NCBI GenBank assembly: GCA_964345005.1 | Contig: CAYFPQ010000046.1 | Span: 1-23,660 of the forward strand | DNA: 23,660 bases | Reading direction: 5' to 3' | DNA from: JABMPJ01 sp964345005 | GTDB taxonomy: Bacteria > Verrucomicrobiota > Kiritimatiellia > UBA8416 > JABMPJ01 | Part shown: piece by piece, positions 1 through 7,101 of the stretch | Numbering within the stretch: the stretch's first letter is position 1 | Layout: each line of letters opens with the position of its first letter | The notes under the pieces: generated by a model | Seen by the model: only the letters and a program-made list of their open reading frames with translations | The model's database searches: none | What the model was told of the DNA's origin: nothing | Translations under genes and position numbers: made by a program

Positions 1-34
1 TTTCACAGGGACACTACATATGGGGGGTACTTGA

Positions 35-979
35 GTCAATCAGCCACCCACGTTTTCTTATCTGCAAGAGCGTCTCGACGCCCAACAGCAATCGGGACGC
101 TATGTACTGACGGGATCACAACAGTTCGGCATGATAGAGCAAATCACTCAGAGTCTTGCGGGACGCGTTGGCATCTTCTCGTTGCTCCCCTTCTCTGCCT
201 CTGAACTTCAGAAGGGCGGCTTCCTTGCCGAACATGTTGACGAAACCCTCTACCAGGGCGGCTACCCTCCTATCTTCGACCAGGATATCGATCCGTACTG
301 GTGGCTCGATTCCTACATAACAACCTATGTGGAACGGGACGTCCGGCAAATCGTCAACATTCAAGACGCAGCCGGTTTCCGCCGATTCCTCTCCCTGTGC
401 GCCGGGAACATCGGCCAACTGTTCAATGCGAGCCGACTGGGAAACGATTGCGGGGTCTCCCACAGTACAATAGAGAAATGGGTGTCCCTTCTTGAGACCT
501 CCTACATTGCCTTCCGCCTGTCACCCCACCACCGGAACTACCGCAAGCGAGTCGTAAAAACCCCGAAGCTCTACTTCTGGGACGTGGGTCTTGCAATCCG
601 CCTGCTGGGTATCGAGTCGGCACAGCAATTGGCAACGTATCCGTTGCGAGGCGAACTGTTCGAGAACTGGGTAGTTGTTGAACTTCACAAGGGACGCTTC
701 AACCGTGGTAAGAGAAGCAACCTCTTCTTCTGGCGCAACAATACCGGACTCGAGGTGGATGTTATTGCAGAGCAGGCGGATCGACTGCTTCCAATCGAGA
801 TCAAGTCCGGCGCTACACTCACAGCAGACTGGTTCAAGAGCATGACTCGGTGGCTGGCATTGGCGGGGGACGGCGCGAGCGACCCCACGCTCGTCTATGG
901 CGGCGATGCTCAGTGGAAAGAGGGCACAACAACTGTTGTTCCGTGGAAGCAGATTGTAGGTCTGGCTTACAAGGTGTGA
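35..979 (+). pseudogene. 5'-truncated AAA/DUF4143 ATPase
   Basis: Encodes the back part of an AAA_14/DUF4143 ATPase, a family of unclear function. It is clearly related to the intact ATPase at 20580-21722. Both share TGSxQF, SLAGR, the winged-helix region around GVSHxTI, VKTPKLYF and the final nuclease-like EVD...IEIK motif. The first ATG is at 131, but homologous codons run back to about base 35 (SYLQ, then GRYVLTGSQQF) and stop at an in-frame TGA at 32-34. Against the intact copy the missing part is about the first 75 residues, which hold Walker A and Walker B, so ATP binding should be lost. Bases 1-34 match the family in no frame, so this looks like a real breakpoint or a misjoin rather than a simple frameshift. 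It lies 58 nt before the methyltransferase gene. Family is certain; non-functionality is inferred. Confidence 0.8.
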
Positions 980-1037
980 TTACGCATCCGACAACAGAGA
1001 CACCTACAGTGCAACACCAACGAGAGAACTTAGTATC

Positions 1038-1856
1038 TTGGCAAACTACATGAGAATCACCAGCCTCCAGAACCCGCGCATCAAGCACGCGGTCAAGCTG
1101 CGTCAGCGCTCGCATCGTGATGACGAGCGGCTGATGCTGGTTGAGGGCTACCGTGAGATCAAGCGGGCGTTGGACAATGCGCATCCGCTGAATGAGCTGT
1201 TCTTCTGTCGCGCGCTCTTCCAGGGACCCAACGAAGATGCACTCATGGAGCAGGCATCGGCGCGGGGCGCGCAGCTCTACGACTGTTCCGAGCCGGTCTT
1301 CCGCAAGATGGCCTATCGGGATCGACCGGAAGGACTGTTGGCAGTCGCACCACACGTACAGGCATCCCTTGCCAGTCTCGACACCATCCCCTCCCCGCTC
1401 GTCGTTGTTGCCGAAGCCATCGAGAAGCCGGGAAATCTAGGCACTATCCTACGCTCCGCAGACGCCGCCGGTGCCGATGCCGTGCTCGTGTGCGACCGCT
1501 GCACCGATATTCACAATCCCAACGTGGTGCGCGCCAGCATCGGGATCATCTTTGCACTGCCCGTCATCGAGGTGAGCACGGATGCGGCACTGGAGTGGCT
1601 GCACGCGCATGACGTCCAGATCGTTGCCACAACCCCGCACACGGATGCGCTCTACACGGACGCGGACCTCACAAAGGGGACAGCCATCGTGATGGGAACC
1701 GAGCAGGTAGGCCTGACCTCTGCCTGGCGCGAAGCAGCAACCGTTCAGGTCTGCATCCCCATGATCGGCCAGGCCGACTCCCTCAACGTAGCCTCCGCCA
1801 CCACCCTCCTTCTCTACGAAGCCGCCCGGCAACGCAGGTTCAAGGTGAGGGGGTAG
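1038..1856 (+). CDS. SpoU/TrmH-family RNA 2'-O-methyltransferase
   Basis: Predicted S-adenosylmethionine-dependent 2'-O-ribose methyltransferase of rRNA or tRNA, in the cytoplasm. An N-terminal substrate-binding domain starts with ITSLQNPRIK and contains LMLVEGYREIK. The trefoil-knot catalytic domain follows, with the three SpoU motifs: EKPGNLGTILRSADAAG, IVMGTEQVGL and IPMIGQADSLNVASA. The length of 272 aa is normal. I use TTG at 1038 because a purine-rich GAGAGA sits 10 nt upstream. ATG at 1050, which starts right at MRITSLQ, is an equally good family start but has no visible ribosome site. The exact target nucleotide cannot be told from sequence, so no gene symbol is given. Confidence 0.93.
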   Translation: MANYMRITSLQNPRIKHAVKLRQRSHRDDERLMLVEGYREIKRALDNAHPLNELFFCRALFQGPNEDALMEQASARGAQLYDCSEPVFRKMAYRDRPEGLLAVAPHVQASLASLDTIPSPLVVVAEAIEKPGNLGTILRSADAAGADAVLVCDRCTDIHNPNVVRASIGIIFALPVIEVSTDAALEWLHAHDVQIVATTPHTDALYTDADLTKGTAIVMGTEQVGLTSAWREAATVQVCIPMIGQADSLNVASATTLLLYEAARQRRFKVRG

Positions 1857-1862
1857 CCGCGA

Positions 1863-1886
1863 TATTTCACGAGTACTCGTGAAATA
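1863..1886. repeat. Perfect 24-nt palindrome
   Basis: Two 12-nt arms, TATTTCACGAGT and its exact reverse complement, abut with no spacer. It begins 7 nt after the methyltransferase stop codon. It has no U tract, so it is a poor intrinsic terminator by standard rules. It could be a dimeric protein-binding site or a dispersed palindromic repeat. Confidence 0.85.
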
Positions 1887-1969
1887 GCAGGAATGTTACC
1901 CGAATGAATGTCGAATTCCGAATGCCTATGGGAAGCTGAACTACAGTATTCGGTTGCCCCTGAAGGTCA

Positions 1970-2764
1970 TTACATTGGACCGATTTTGACAAATTCGAGC
2001 ACTCCATAGTCCTCGGTAAGATGGTAGTTGGTCCTGGGCAGTTGAGGGCACATGCTCAGTTCCTTCCAAGGTAGATAGCGGGAGTAATTGTAACGCGCAA
2101 TCAATATGCGCCAGGGCGAACCGGGCCCGAACGTCTCGCCCCGGGCTGTCAAATCGGCAATCGGCATGGCCATCTCGGCTGTCCAGTAGCTGTCCTTGTC
2201 TTCCCACTCATCGATCGTACCCCTGTTCTGCGCTGCAGCCTGCAGACCGCTCGTATAGCTGTCGAAATCGCCTTTGATCCCTAAACGACCGCGTCCGGGA
2301 AAGAAGAACGTGGTCTTCTTGCTCTTCGGCGTGGCGTACAGCTCCCAGTACCAGGTATGCCCTTCACCCTCGGGCTTAAGAAACAGCTCCACCAAATCGC
2401 CCATCTGGTAGTGATGCAGTTCATCTTCTGCGCCCTTAGCGACGATGTCCGAGTCATGCAACTTGATGCCTACATAGAAATGGGTGTCGTCCCAAGCCAG
2501 CTTGACCTCGCCGGGCTCGGTAAGTTCCCGATCTTGATCGATCTGGTCCTGTCCCAGAGATAACTGGTACGTCTGGGCGTTACTCCAGATCGAGTCATCA
2601 AGAACGCCATCTATCGTCACGGGGTCACTCGTATAGACCGCCTTCAGAACCACAGGACCGGGCTCTTCGACAGGTGCCTTCGCACACCCACCAACCATAA
2701 CCAAACCAAACAACACCAGCACAACCAGTATACCGGCGCCAGAATGAACACTATGAATTTTCAT
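1970..2764 (-). CDS. Lipoprotein with CBM9-like domain
   Basis: Predicted lipoprotein of 264 aa. The N-terminus has a basic start, a hydrophobic stretch and a lipobox, VGGC, at about residues 24-27. The mature part looks like a family 9 carbohydrate-binding (CBM9_1) fold. It opens with the signature VTIDGVLDDSIWSNA, then has VKLAWDDTHFYVGIKLHDSD, a DLVELFLKP segment and a C-terminal WRILIARYNYSR strand. Such domains bind glycans or occur alone as surface or periplasmic proteins with no known enzyme activity. An AGAGAGAAG stretch upstream of the ATG at 2764 can serve as ribosome-binding site. It stands alone, 113 nt downstream of the cysteine-rich gene. The fold is fairly sure; the ligand is unknown. 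Confidence 0.82.
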   Translation of the reverse strand: MKIHSVHSGAGILVVLVLFGLVMVGGCAKAPVEEPGPVVLKAVYTSDPVTIDGVLDDSIWSNAQTYQLSLGQDQIDQDRELTEPGEVKLAWDDTHFYVGIKLHDSDIVAKGAEDELHHYQMGDLVELFLKPEGEGHTWYWELYATPKSKKTTFFFPGRGRLGIKGDFDSYTSGLQAAAQNRGTIDEWEDKDSYWTAEMAMPIADLTARGETFGPGSPWRILIARYNYSRYLPWKELSMCPQLPRTNYHLTEDYGVLEFVKIGPM

Positions 2765-2877
2765 TACGCATCTTCTCTCTATATAGGTAGGGCTTCTGCC
2801 CCGTTATTGAACTCACTGGCTACAAGAATCATCCCCGCCCTGTCGGCGAGCATCCGTCATCGCCTGCGACATACGCG

Positions 2878-3228
2878 CTACGCATCTGACTCGGGTTCAG
2901 AGAAGTCGTCGCAGTAGTCGGTAGCATCGACAAATCTGGCCCGCAGATCGCAACGTTGGGCGAAGGGGTTGACGACGTAGTGCTTGCAGTAGCGACAGAC
3001 GCGCTGTTTCTCGTCATCAGTGAAGATCTCGACCATATCGGGCCGGTCTTCATCCGTGAACACCTCGACCTTGCGCTTCTCCTTGAACGGCACCTCGGCC
3101 TCGGAGGCGTAGACATAACCACACGAAGCGCAAATCAACTCCTCACCGGTCTTCTTGAATCCTTCGTAGACCGGTTCCCGCTTCAGGAGCGTGTCCTCAC
3201 CACAAGCTGTACAAACAATCTCAATCAT
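2878..3228 (-). CDS. Small protein with two four-cysteine sites
   Basis: Unknown function, 116 aa. I start at the ATG at 3228 (MIEIVCTACG) because the cysteine motif begins there; an in-frame extension to 3297 adds nothing conserved-looking. The N-terminal half is a zinc-ribbon pattern: C6-x2-C9 and C33-x2-C36. The C-terminal half has a second set: C78-x2-C81-x11-C93-x12-C106, in the context CRYCKHYVVNPFAQRC and ATDYCDDF. The second spacing resembles small proteins that bind an iron-sulphur cluster or zinc through C-x2-C...C...C-x-x-F; this is inference. An acidic linker joins the halves. It lies 161 nt downstream of alaS on the same strand with a repeat element between. It may be a redox or nucleic-acid accessory protein, but nothing shows which. 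Confidence 0.72.
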   Translation of the reverse strand: MIEIVCTACGEDTLLKREPVYEGFKKTGEELICASCGYVYASEAEVPFKEKRKVEVFTDEDRPDMVEIFTDDEKQRVCRYCKHYVVNPFAQRCDLRARFVDATDYCDDFSEPESDA

Positions 3229-3280
3229 GAGCCAAGAATTCCAACATCGATGGACAATATGCACGGGATACAGAATCGAC

Positions 3281-3350
3281 TCGCGCAAAGGCACCAAGGC
3301 GCGAAGCCGAATACATTCCCCTCTTTGCGTCTCCGCGTCTTTGCGCGAGA
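3281..3350. repeat. Imperfect inverted-repeat element, copy A
   Basis: The left arm at 3283-3306 (GCGCAAAGGCACC...) pairs with the right arm at 3323-3348, whose reverse complement starts GCGCAAAGACGCGG, about 18 of 24 positions matching. It lies about 40 nt beyond the alaS stop. The same arms recur at 5201-5265 on the other side of alaS. It is rich in the unit AGACGC/GCGTCT. Confidence 0.75.
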
Positions 3351-3389
3351 TCAGTCTGCCCTGCCAACCCTACTCTTCCACGAGAACTC

Positions 3390-5170
3390 CTATTCCAGCA
3401 CCGCCCGGATACGCCGCNNNNNNNNNNACCTTCCTTCTTGATACGAAAATGACCCAGCTCACCGGTGTTGGTTACGTGCGGACCGCCGCAAACCTCCGAG
3501 GAGAAGTCGCCAATCGAGAAGACGTTGACCTGCTCGCCGTACTTGGCATCAAAAAGCGCCATGGCGCCCTTCTCACGCGCGTCTTCGATGGTCATCGTAT
3601 CCATCGTGACAGGCAGATTCCGGCTGATGACATCGTTGACGATCTTCTCAACCGCCTCGCGTTCTTCCACCGTCATCTTCTCGGGGTGCGAGAAGTCGAA
3701 TCGCAGGCGATCGGCCGTGATGTTTGAGCCCCGCTGCTTGACGTGAGTACCCAACACATCCTGGAGCGCCTTGTGCAGCAGGTGCGTAGCGGTGTGCAGG
3801 CGAGTGGTCTGCTCCGACGCATCGGCCAGGCCACCTTTGAACGCCTTGTCGGCACCAGCCTTCGAAACCGCACGGTGTTTCTCGAACGCCTTGTCGAAGC
3901 CCTTGCGGTCTACGGTCACGCCACGTTCGCCGCAGATCTCTTCCGTGAACTCCAGAGGGAAGCCATAGGTGTCGAAGAGCTTGAACGCCACCCGTCCACC
4001 CAGCGTGGTCTGGTTATGCTCGGTCAGTTTCTCCAGCACCTTCTCCAGCTCGGACATACCACGCGTGAGCGTCTTCTCGAACCGGCGTTCCTCTTCGGTC
4101 AGTTCAGTCAGAATGTGGGTGCGGTTGCGTTCCAGCTCGGGGTAGACGTGGCTGTAGTTTTCGATCACCACCTCGGCGATCGGGGCGGCAAACACGTCGC
4201 CCAGTCCGATCTGCTTGGCGTAGCGAACCGAGCGGCGAATCAGGCGCCGCAGCACGTACCCCTGCCCCAGGTTGCCGGGCTGCACACCACGGTCGTCGCC
4301 GAGGATGAATACTGACGTGCGAATGTGGTCCGCGATCACGCGGAACGCGCGCTGCGTCTCGGCGTCATCATTGAAGTGCTTCCCGCACCCGGACTCAATA
4401 GCTGCCAGGATGGGCTCGAAGAGCTCGGTATCGAACACGGTCTCTTTGCCCTGCAGCATGGCAATGGTCCGCTCGACCCCCATGCCGGTATCGACGTTGG
4501 CCTGCTTCAGCTTACCGTAGGAGCCATCGGCCTGCTTGTCGTACTGCATAAAGACGTCGTTCCACACCTCGAAGTACTTCCCGCACGAGCAGCCGGGCTG
4601 GCACCCGTCGCTGCACGGCTCTATGCCCGTATCGATGAACATCTCGGTGTCGGGTCCGCACGGTCCGGTCTGCCCCGCCGGTCCCCACCAGTTGTCCTTC
4701 ATCGGGAGCGCGTAGATGCGTTCATCCGGAATGCCGAGGCGATTCCAGATGGCACGGCTCTCCTCATCGCACGGTACATTCTCGTTACCCTCGAAGATCG
4801 TGACGGAAAGACGCTCGGGATCGAATCCGAGGTACTCCTTCGAGGTGAGAAACTCATAGGACCAGGCAATCGCGTCCTCCTTGAAGTAGTCGCCCAGCGA
4901 CCAGTTGCCCAGCATCTCGAAGAAGGTCAGGTGGGAGGGGTCCCCCACTTCCTCGATGTCGCCCGTGCGCACGCACTTCTGACAGTTGCAGAGCCGTTTG
5001 CCGGCAGGATGGGGCTCGCCGACAATATAGGGCACCAGCGGGTGCATTCCGGCGGTCGTGAAGAGCACAGTGGGGTCGTTCTCGGGAATCAACGACGCCG
5101 AAGAGATCGCCGCATGCCCCTTCGACTCGAAAAACTTCAAATACAAATCACGTAGTTCGTCAGCAGTCAT
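3390..5170 (-). CDS. alaS: Alanyl-tRNA synthetase, short form (contains gap)
   Basis: Charges tRNA-Ala with alanine. Residues 1-581 are readable: the class II catalytic domain (FFEMLGNWSLGDYFK at 83-97, VDTGMGVERT at 226-235), a cysteine-rich insert near 186-196, then the editing domain with HTATH at 459-463 and CGGPH at 561-565. A 10-N gap interrupts at 3418-3427. Beyond it, in a shifted frame, the sequence gives RRIRAVLE and a TAG at 3390-3392. That fits the end of the family motif AAGVRRIxAV, so the true gap is probably about 17 nt and the protein about 595 aa. The usual enzyme is about 870 aa; this one lacks the C-terminal C-Ala domain and about 100 residues before the editing domain. Short AlaRS of this size is known in spirochaetes such as Borrelia (from memory). 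Start ATG at 5170 has only a weak ribosome site. Confidence 0.93.
3418..3427. other. Assembly gap (10 N) inside alaS
   Basis: Ten Ns placed by scaffolding. Codons before it end at RIKKEG and codons after it start at RRIRAVLE; family spacing predicts about 17 missing bases. Ten Ns break the frame, so the raw translation downstream of the gap is meaningless. Confidence 0.95.
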
Positions 5171-5200
5171 GTTCTTAGTACATCCTTAGAGGAGAATCTC

Positions 5201-5265
5201 GCGCAGAGGCGCAAAGACGCAGAGCAAGAAGCACTATATCTCTTAGCGTCTTAGCGTCTTGGCGC
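5201..5265. repeat. Imperfect inverted-repeat element, copy B
   Basis: The left arm at 5201-5220 (GCGCAGAGGCGCAAAGACGC) pairs with the right arm at 5246-5265, whose reverse complement is GCGCCAAGACGCTAAGACGC, 15 of 20 positions matching. It shares arm sequence with the element at 3281-3350. It lies between recA (stop at 5329) and alaS (start at 5170). Confidence 0.72.
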
Positions 5266-5281
5266 GGTACTTCTTTTCTTC

Positions 5282-5311
5282 ATTCGCGTCTATTCGTGCC
5301 AATTCGTGGTT
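5282..5311. repeat. Three tandem 10-bp units
   Basis: ATTCGCGTCT, ATTCGTGCCA and ATTCGTGGTT follow one another directly in the recA-alaS spacer, 18 nt from the recA stop. The period is exactly 10 bp, near one DNA helical turn. Similar ATTCGTG strings are, from memory, frequent in spacers of environmental genomes. Confidence 0.65.
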
Positions 5312-5328
5312 CTCTTTTGCCAACCCCT

Positions 5329-6342
5329 CTACTGCTCGCCCGCGACGTGTTCGTTGATCTTGTCGATCATGCGCTGGAGCAGCTCGGGGTCTTCCTGGAG
5401 TGCGCGGCGTGCCGCTTCGCTGCCCTGGCCGATCTGTACGTCCTCGAACGAGAGCCATGAGCCGCGCTTCGTGATCAGGTTAAGCTTGAGCGCCGAGTCC
5501 AGAACGGAGCCCTCCCAGGAGATGCCCTGGGCATACAGGATATCGAATTCGGCCTCGGTAAACGGTGGGGCCATCTTGTTCTTCACAACCTTGACGCGGG
5601 TACGGTTGCCCATGACGCGCCCGGTCGAGTCCTTGATAGCGCCAATGCGGCGAATATCAAGCCGGACGGAGGTGTAGAACTTGAGGGCGCGGCCGCCGGG
5701 CGTCGTTTCGGGGCTGCCGAACATAACGCCTATCTTCTCGCGGATCTGGTTGGTGAAAATGCATGTGGTTTTCGATGTGGCGATACCACCGGTCAGCTTG
5801 CGCAAGGCCTGCGACATGAGGCGGGCCTGCAGGCCAACGTGCGAGTCACCCATGTTGCCATCCAGCTCGGCGCGAGGCGTAAGGGCGGCAACGGAGTCGA
5901 TCACAACGACGTCCAGCGACCCACTGCGAACGAGTGTCTCTGCAATGGTCAGGGCTTCCTCGCCTGAACCAGGCTGCGACACGAGCAGGTCGTCCAGGTT
6001 GACTCCGATCTTGGCCGCATAGCCGGGGTCCATAGCGTGCTCAGCGTCAATGAACGCGGCCAGGCCGCCTGCCTTCTGCGCATTGGCGATGATGTGCATG
6101 CACAGCGTGGTCTTGCCCGAGGATTCGGGACCGTACACCTCAACCACGCGGCCGCGCGGTACACCGCCAATGCCGAGTGCAAGGTCGAGCGAAAATGAAC
6201 CGGTCGAAATGGCATCCACCTTTTCGGCCGCCTTGGCATCGCCCATGCGCATGATGGCGCCTTCGCCAAATTCCTTGCGGATCTGAGCCAGAACAGCATC
6301 CAGTGATGTGGGGGTCTCTTTCGGGGCCGCTTTCTTTGCCAT
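5329..6342 (-). CDS. recA: Recombinase RecA
   Basis: ATP-dependent strand exchange in homologous recombination and activation of SOS repressor cleavage. The protein is 337 aa. Walker A is GPESSGKTT at 71-79 and Walker B is LDVVVIDS at 143-150; the N-terminal polymerisation motif and the core DNA-binding loops are present. The start is ATG at 6342 (MAKKAAPKET). It has a good ribosome site, GGGAG, 6 nt upstream. A longer frame to 6684 only translates the hexamer repeat as Arg-Leu runs and is rejected. It follows pncC (cinA), a common bacterial pair, but a repeat-filled 151-nt spacer separates them. I see no LexA-type operator in that spacer. Confidence 0.98.
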   Translation of the reverse strand: MAKKAAPKETPTSLDAVLAQIRKEFGEGAIMRMGDAKAAEKVDAISTGSFSLDLALGIGGVPRGRVVEVYGPESSGKTTLCMHIIANAQKAGGLAAFIDAEHAMDPGYAAKIGVNLDDLLVSQPGSGEEALTIAETLVRSGSLDVVVIDSVAALTPRAELDGNMGDSHVGLQARLMSQALRKLTGGIATSKTTCIFTNQIREKIGVMFGSPETTPGGRALKFYTSVRLDIRRIGAIKDSTGRVMGNRTRVKVVKNKMAPPFTEAEFDILYAQGISWEGSVLDSALKLNLITKRGSWLSFEDVQIGQGSEAARRALQEDPELLQRMIDKINEHVAGEQ

Positions 6343-6360
6343 CTCAGTCTCCCTTACTCC

Positions 6361-6461
6361 TAATCCTAATCTTAATCTTAATCGTAATCTTAATCGTAAT
6401 CTTAATCGTAATCCTAATCCCCTATCATGCCGATTACGATTGCGAGCACGATTACGATTAG
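6361..6461. repeat. TAATCN hexamer array with inverted partner
   Basis: Ten perfect-length units of TAATC followed by C, T or G fill 6361-6420. After 11 nt, five units of the opposite orientation (GATTAC, GATTGC, GAGCAC, GATTAC, GATTAG) fill 6432-6461. Stretches such as TAATCGTAAT can pair with the inverted tract, giving several alternative hairpins. The array ends 18 nt before the recA start and lies between pncC and recA. Confidence 0.88.
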
Positions 6462-6493
6462 GATGGAAGCCTTCTTCCCTCAGCCACTTGCCG

Positions 6494-6982
6494 TTAAGTA
6501 TTGGCCTCCTTGTCCAGATACTCCCACAACCACTCCAACGCGGCCCGGCAGGTTTGCTCCTTGATTTCCAGTCGATTGCCTTTGAAGTTAAACTGCCGCA
6601 CGTTAACCTCTCCACGTGCGTTGGCAAAGCCCATAAACACCAGCCCCACCGGTTTTTCGGGTGTTCCGCCATCCGGACCGGCAATACCGGTTACGCTGAC
6701 GGCAATATCGGCCCCAAATCGCTCCCTTACACCCACAGCCATCTGCGCCGCTGTCGGCGCGCTTACGGCGCCCTTGGAGACCAGCACCTCGGCATCCACG
6801 CCGAGGATCCGCTCTTTGACCGAATTGGCGTAACTGACCACACCGCCCAGAAAATAGTCTGAACTACCCGGCGTCATGGTGACCCGGTGCGAGATGAGCC
6901 CCCCGGTACACGATTCTGCAAGCGCCAGTGTCAAGCCCTGTTCAGTGAGAAGCCGGCCAATCTCAACATCAAGTTCCGACAT
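6494..6982 (-). CDS. pncC: CinA C-terminal family nicotinamide-nucleotide amidase
   Basis: Predicted to hydrolyse nicotinamide mononucleotide to nicotinate mononucleotide in NAD recycling. This is the stand-alone 162-aa form of the CinA C-terminal domain; the larger N-terminal CinA domain is absent. The signature LAESCTGGLISHRVT lies at 21-35. YFLGGVVSYANSVKERILGV, SKGAVSAPTAAQMAVGVR and VTGIAGPDGGTPEKPVGLV follow in family order. The ATG at 6982 has AACAGG directly before it, a weak ribosome site. Upstream is galE, beyond a large hairpin element; downstream is recA. Family assignment is sure; amidase activity is by homology. Confidence 0.93.
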   Translation of the reverse strand: MSELDVEIGRLLTEQGLTLALAESCTGGLISHRVTMTPGSSDYFLGGVVSYANSVKERILGVDAEVLVSKGAVSAPTAAQMAVGVRERFGADIAVSVTGIAGPDGGTPEKPVGLVFMGFANARGEVNVRQFNFKGNRLEIKEQTCRAALEWLWEYLDKEANT

Positions 6983-7006
6983 CCTGTTCTCAACCCAAGT
7001 CTTTGC

Positions 7007-7082
7007 GGCCCGCTCGGAGAGCGGGCCCTACCTACCCTTGACGTACCGCGGCACCTGGTAGGGCCCGCGCTCCGCGCGGGCC
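7007..7082. repeat. GGTAGGGC hairpin element, copy 1
   Basis: Two perfect 9-bp hairpins, GGCCCGCTC/GAGCGGGCC at 7007-7027 and GGCCCGCGC/GCGCGGGCC at 7062-7082, each with a 3-nt loop. An overlapping outer pairing joins GGGCCCTACC at 7023-7032 to GGTAGGGCCC at 7057-7066. It lies 19 nt past the galE stop. Copy 2 is on the other side of galE. It has no T tract. It may stabilise mRNA 3' ends, as REP elements do. Confidence 0.88.
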
Positions 7083-7101
7083 GTCAGTGCTGCGCCTTCC
7101 A

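Noticed and set aside
3743..5155. Long plus-strand reading frames opposite alaS
   Set aside because: They are antisense shadows of a GC-rich conserved gene; AlaRS motifs fix the coding strand.
6361..6461. CRISPR array
   Set aside because: Units are 6 bp with no unique spacers; no cas genes are present.
6343..6493. LexA/SOS operator before recA
   Set aside because: No CTGT-N8-ACAG or GAAC-N4-GTTC type site is visible; the spacer is filled by hexamer repeats.
6343..6684. N-terminal extension of RecA with Arg-Leu runs
   Set aside because: It is only the translation of the TAATCN array and non-coding spacer; ATG at 6342 has a proper ribosome site and the normal RecA N-terminus.
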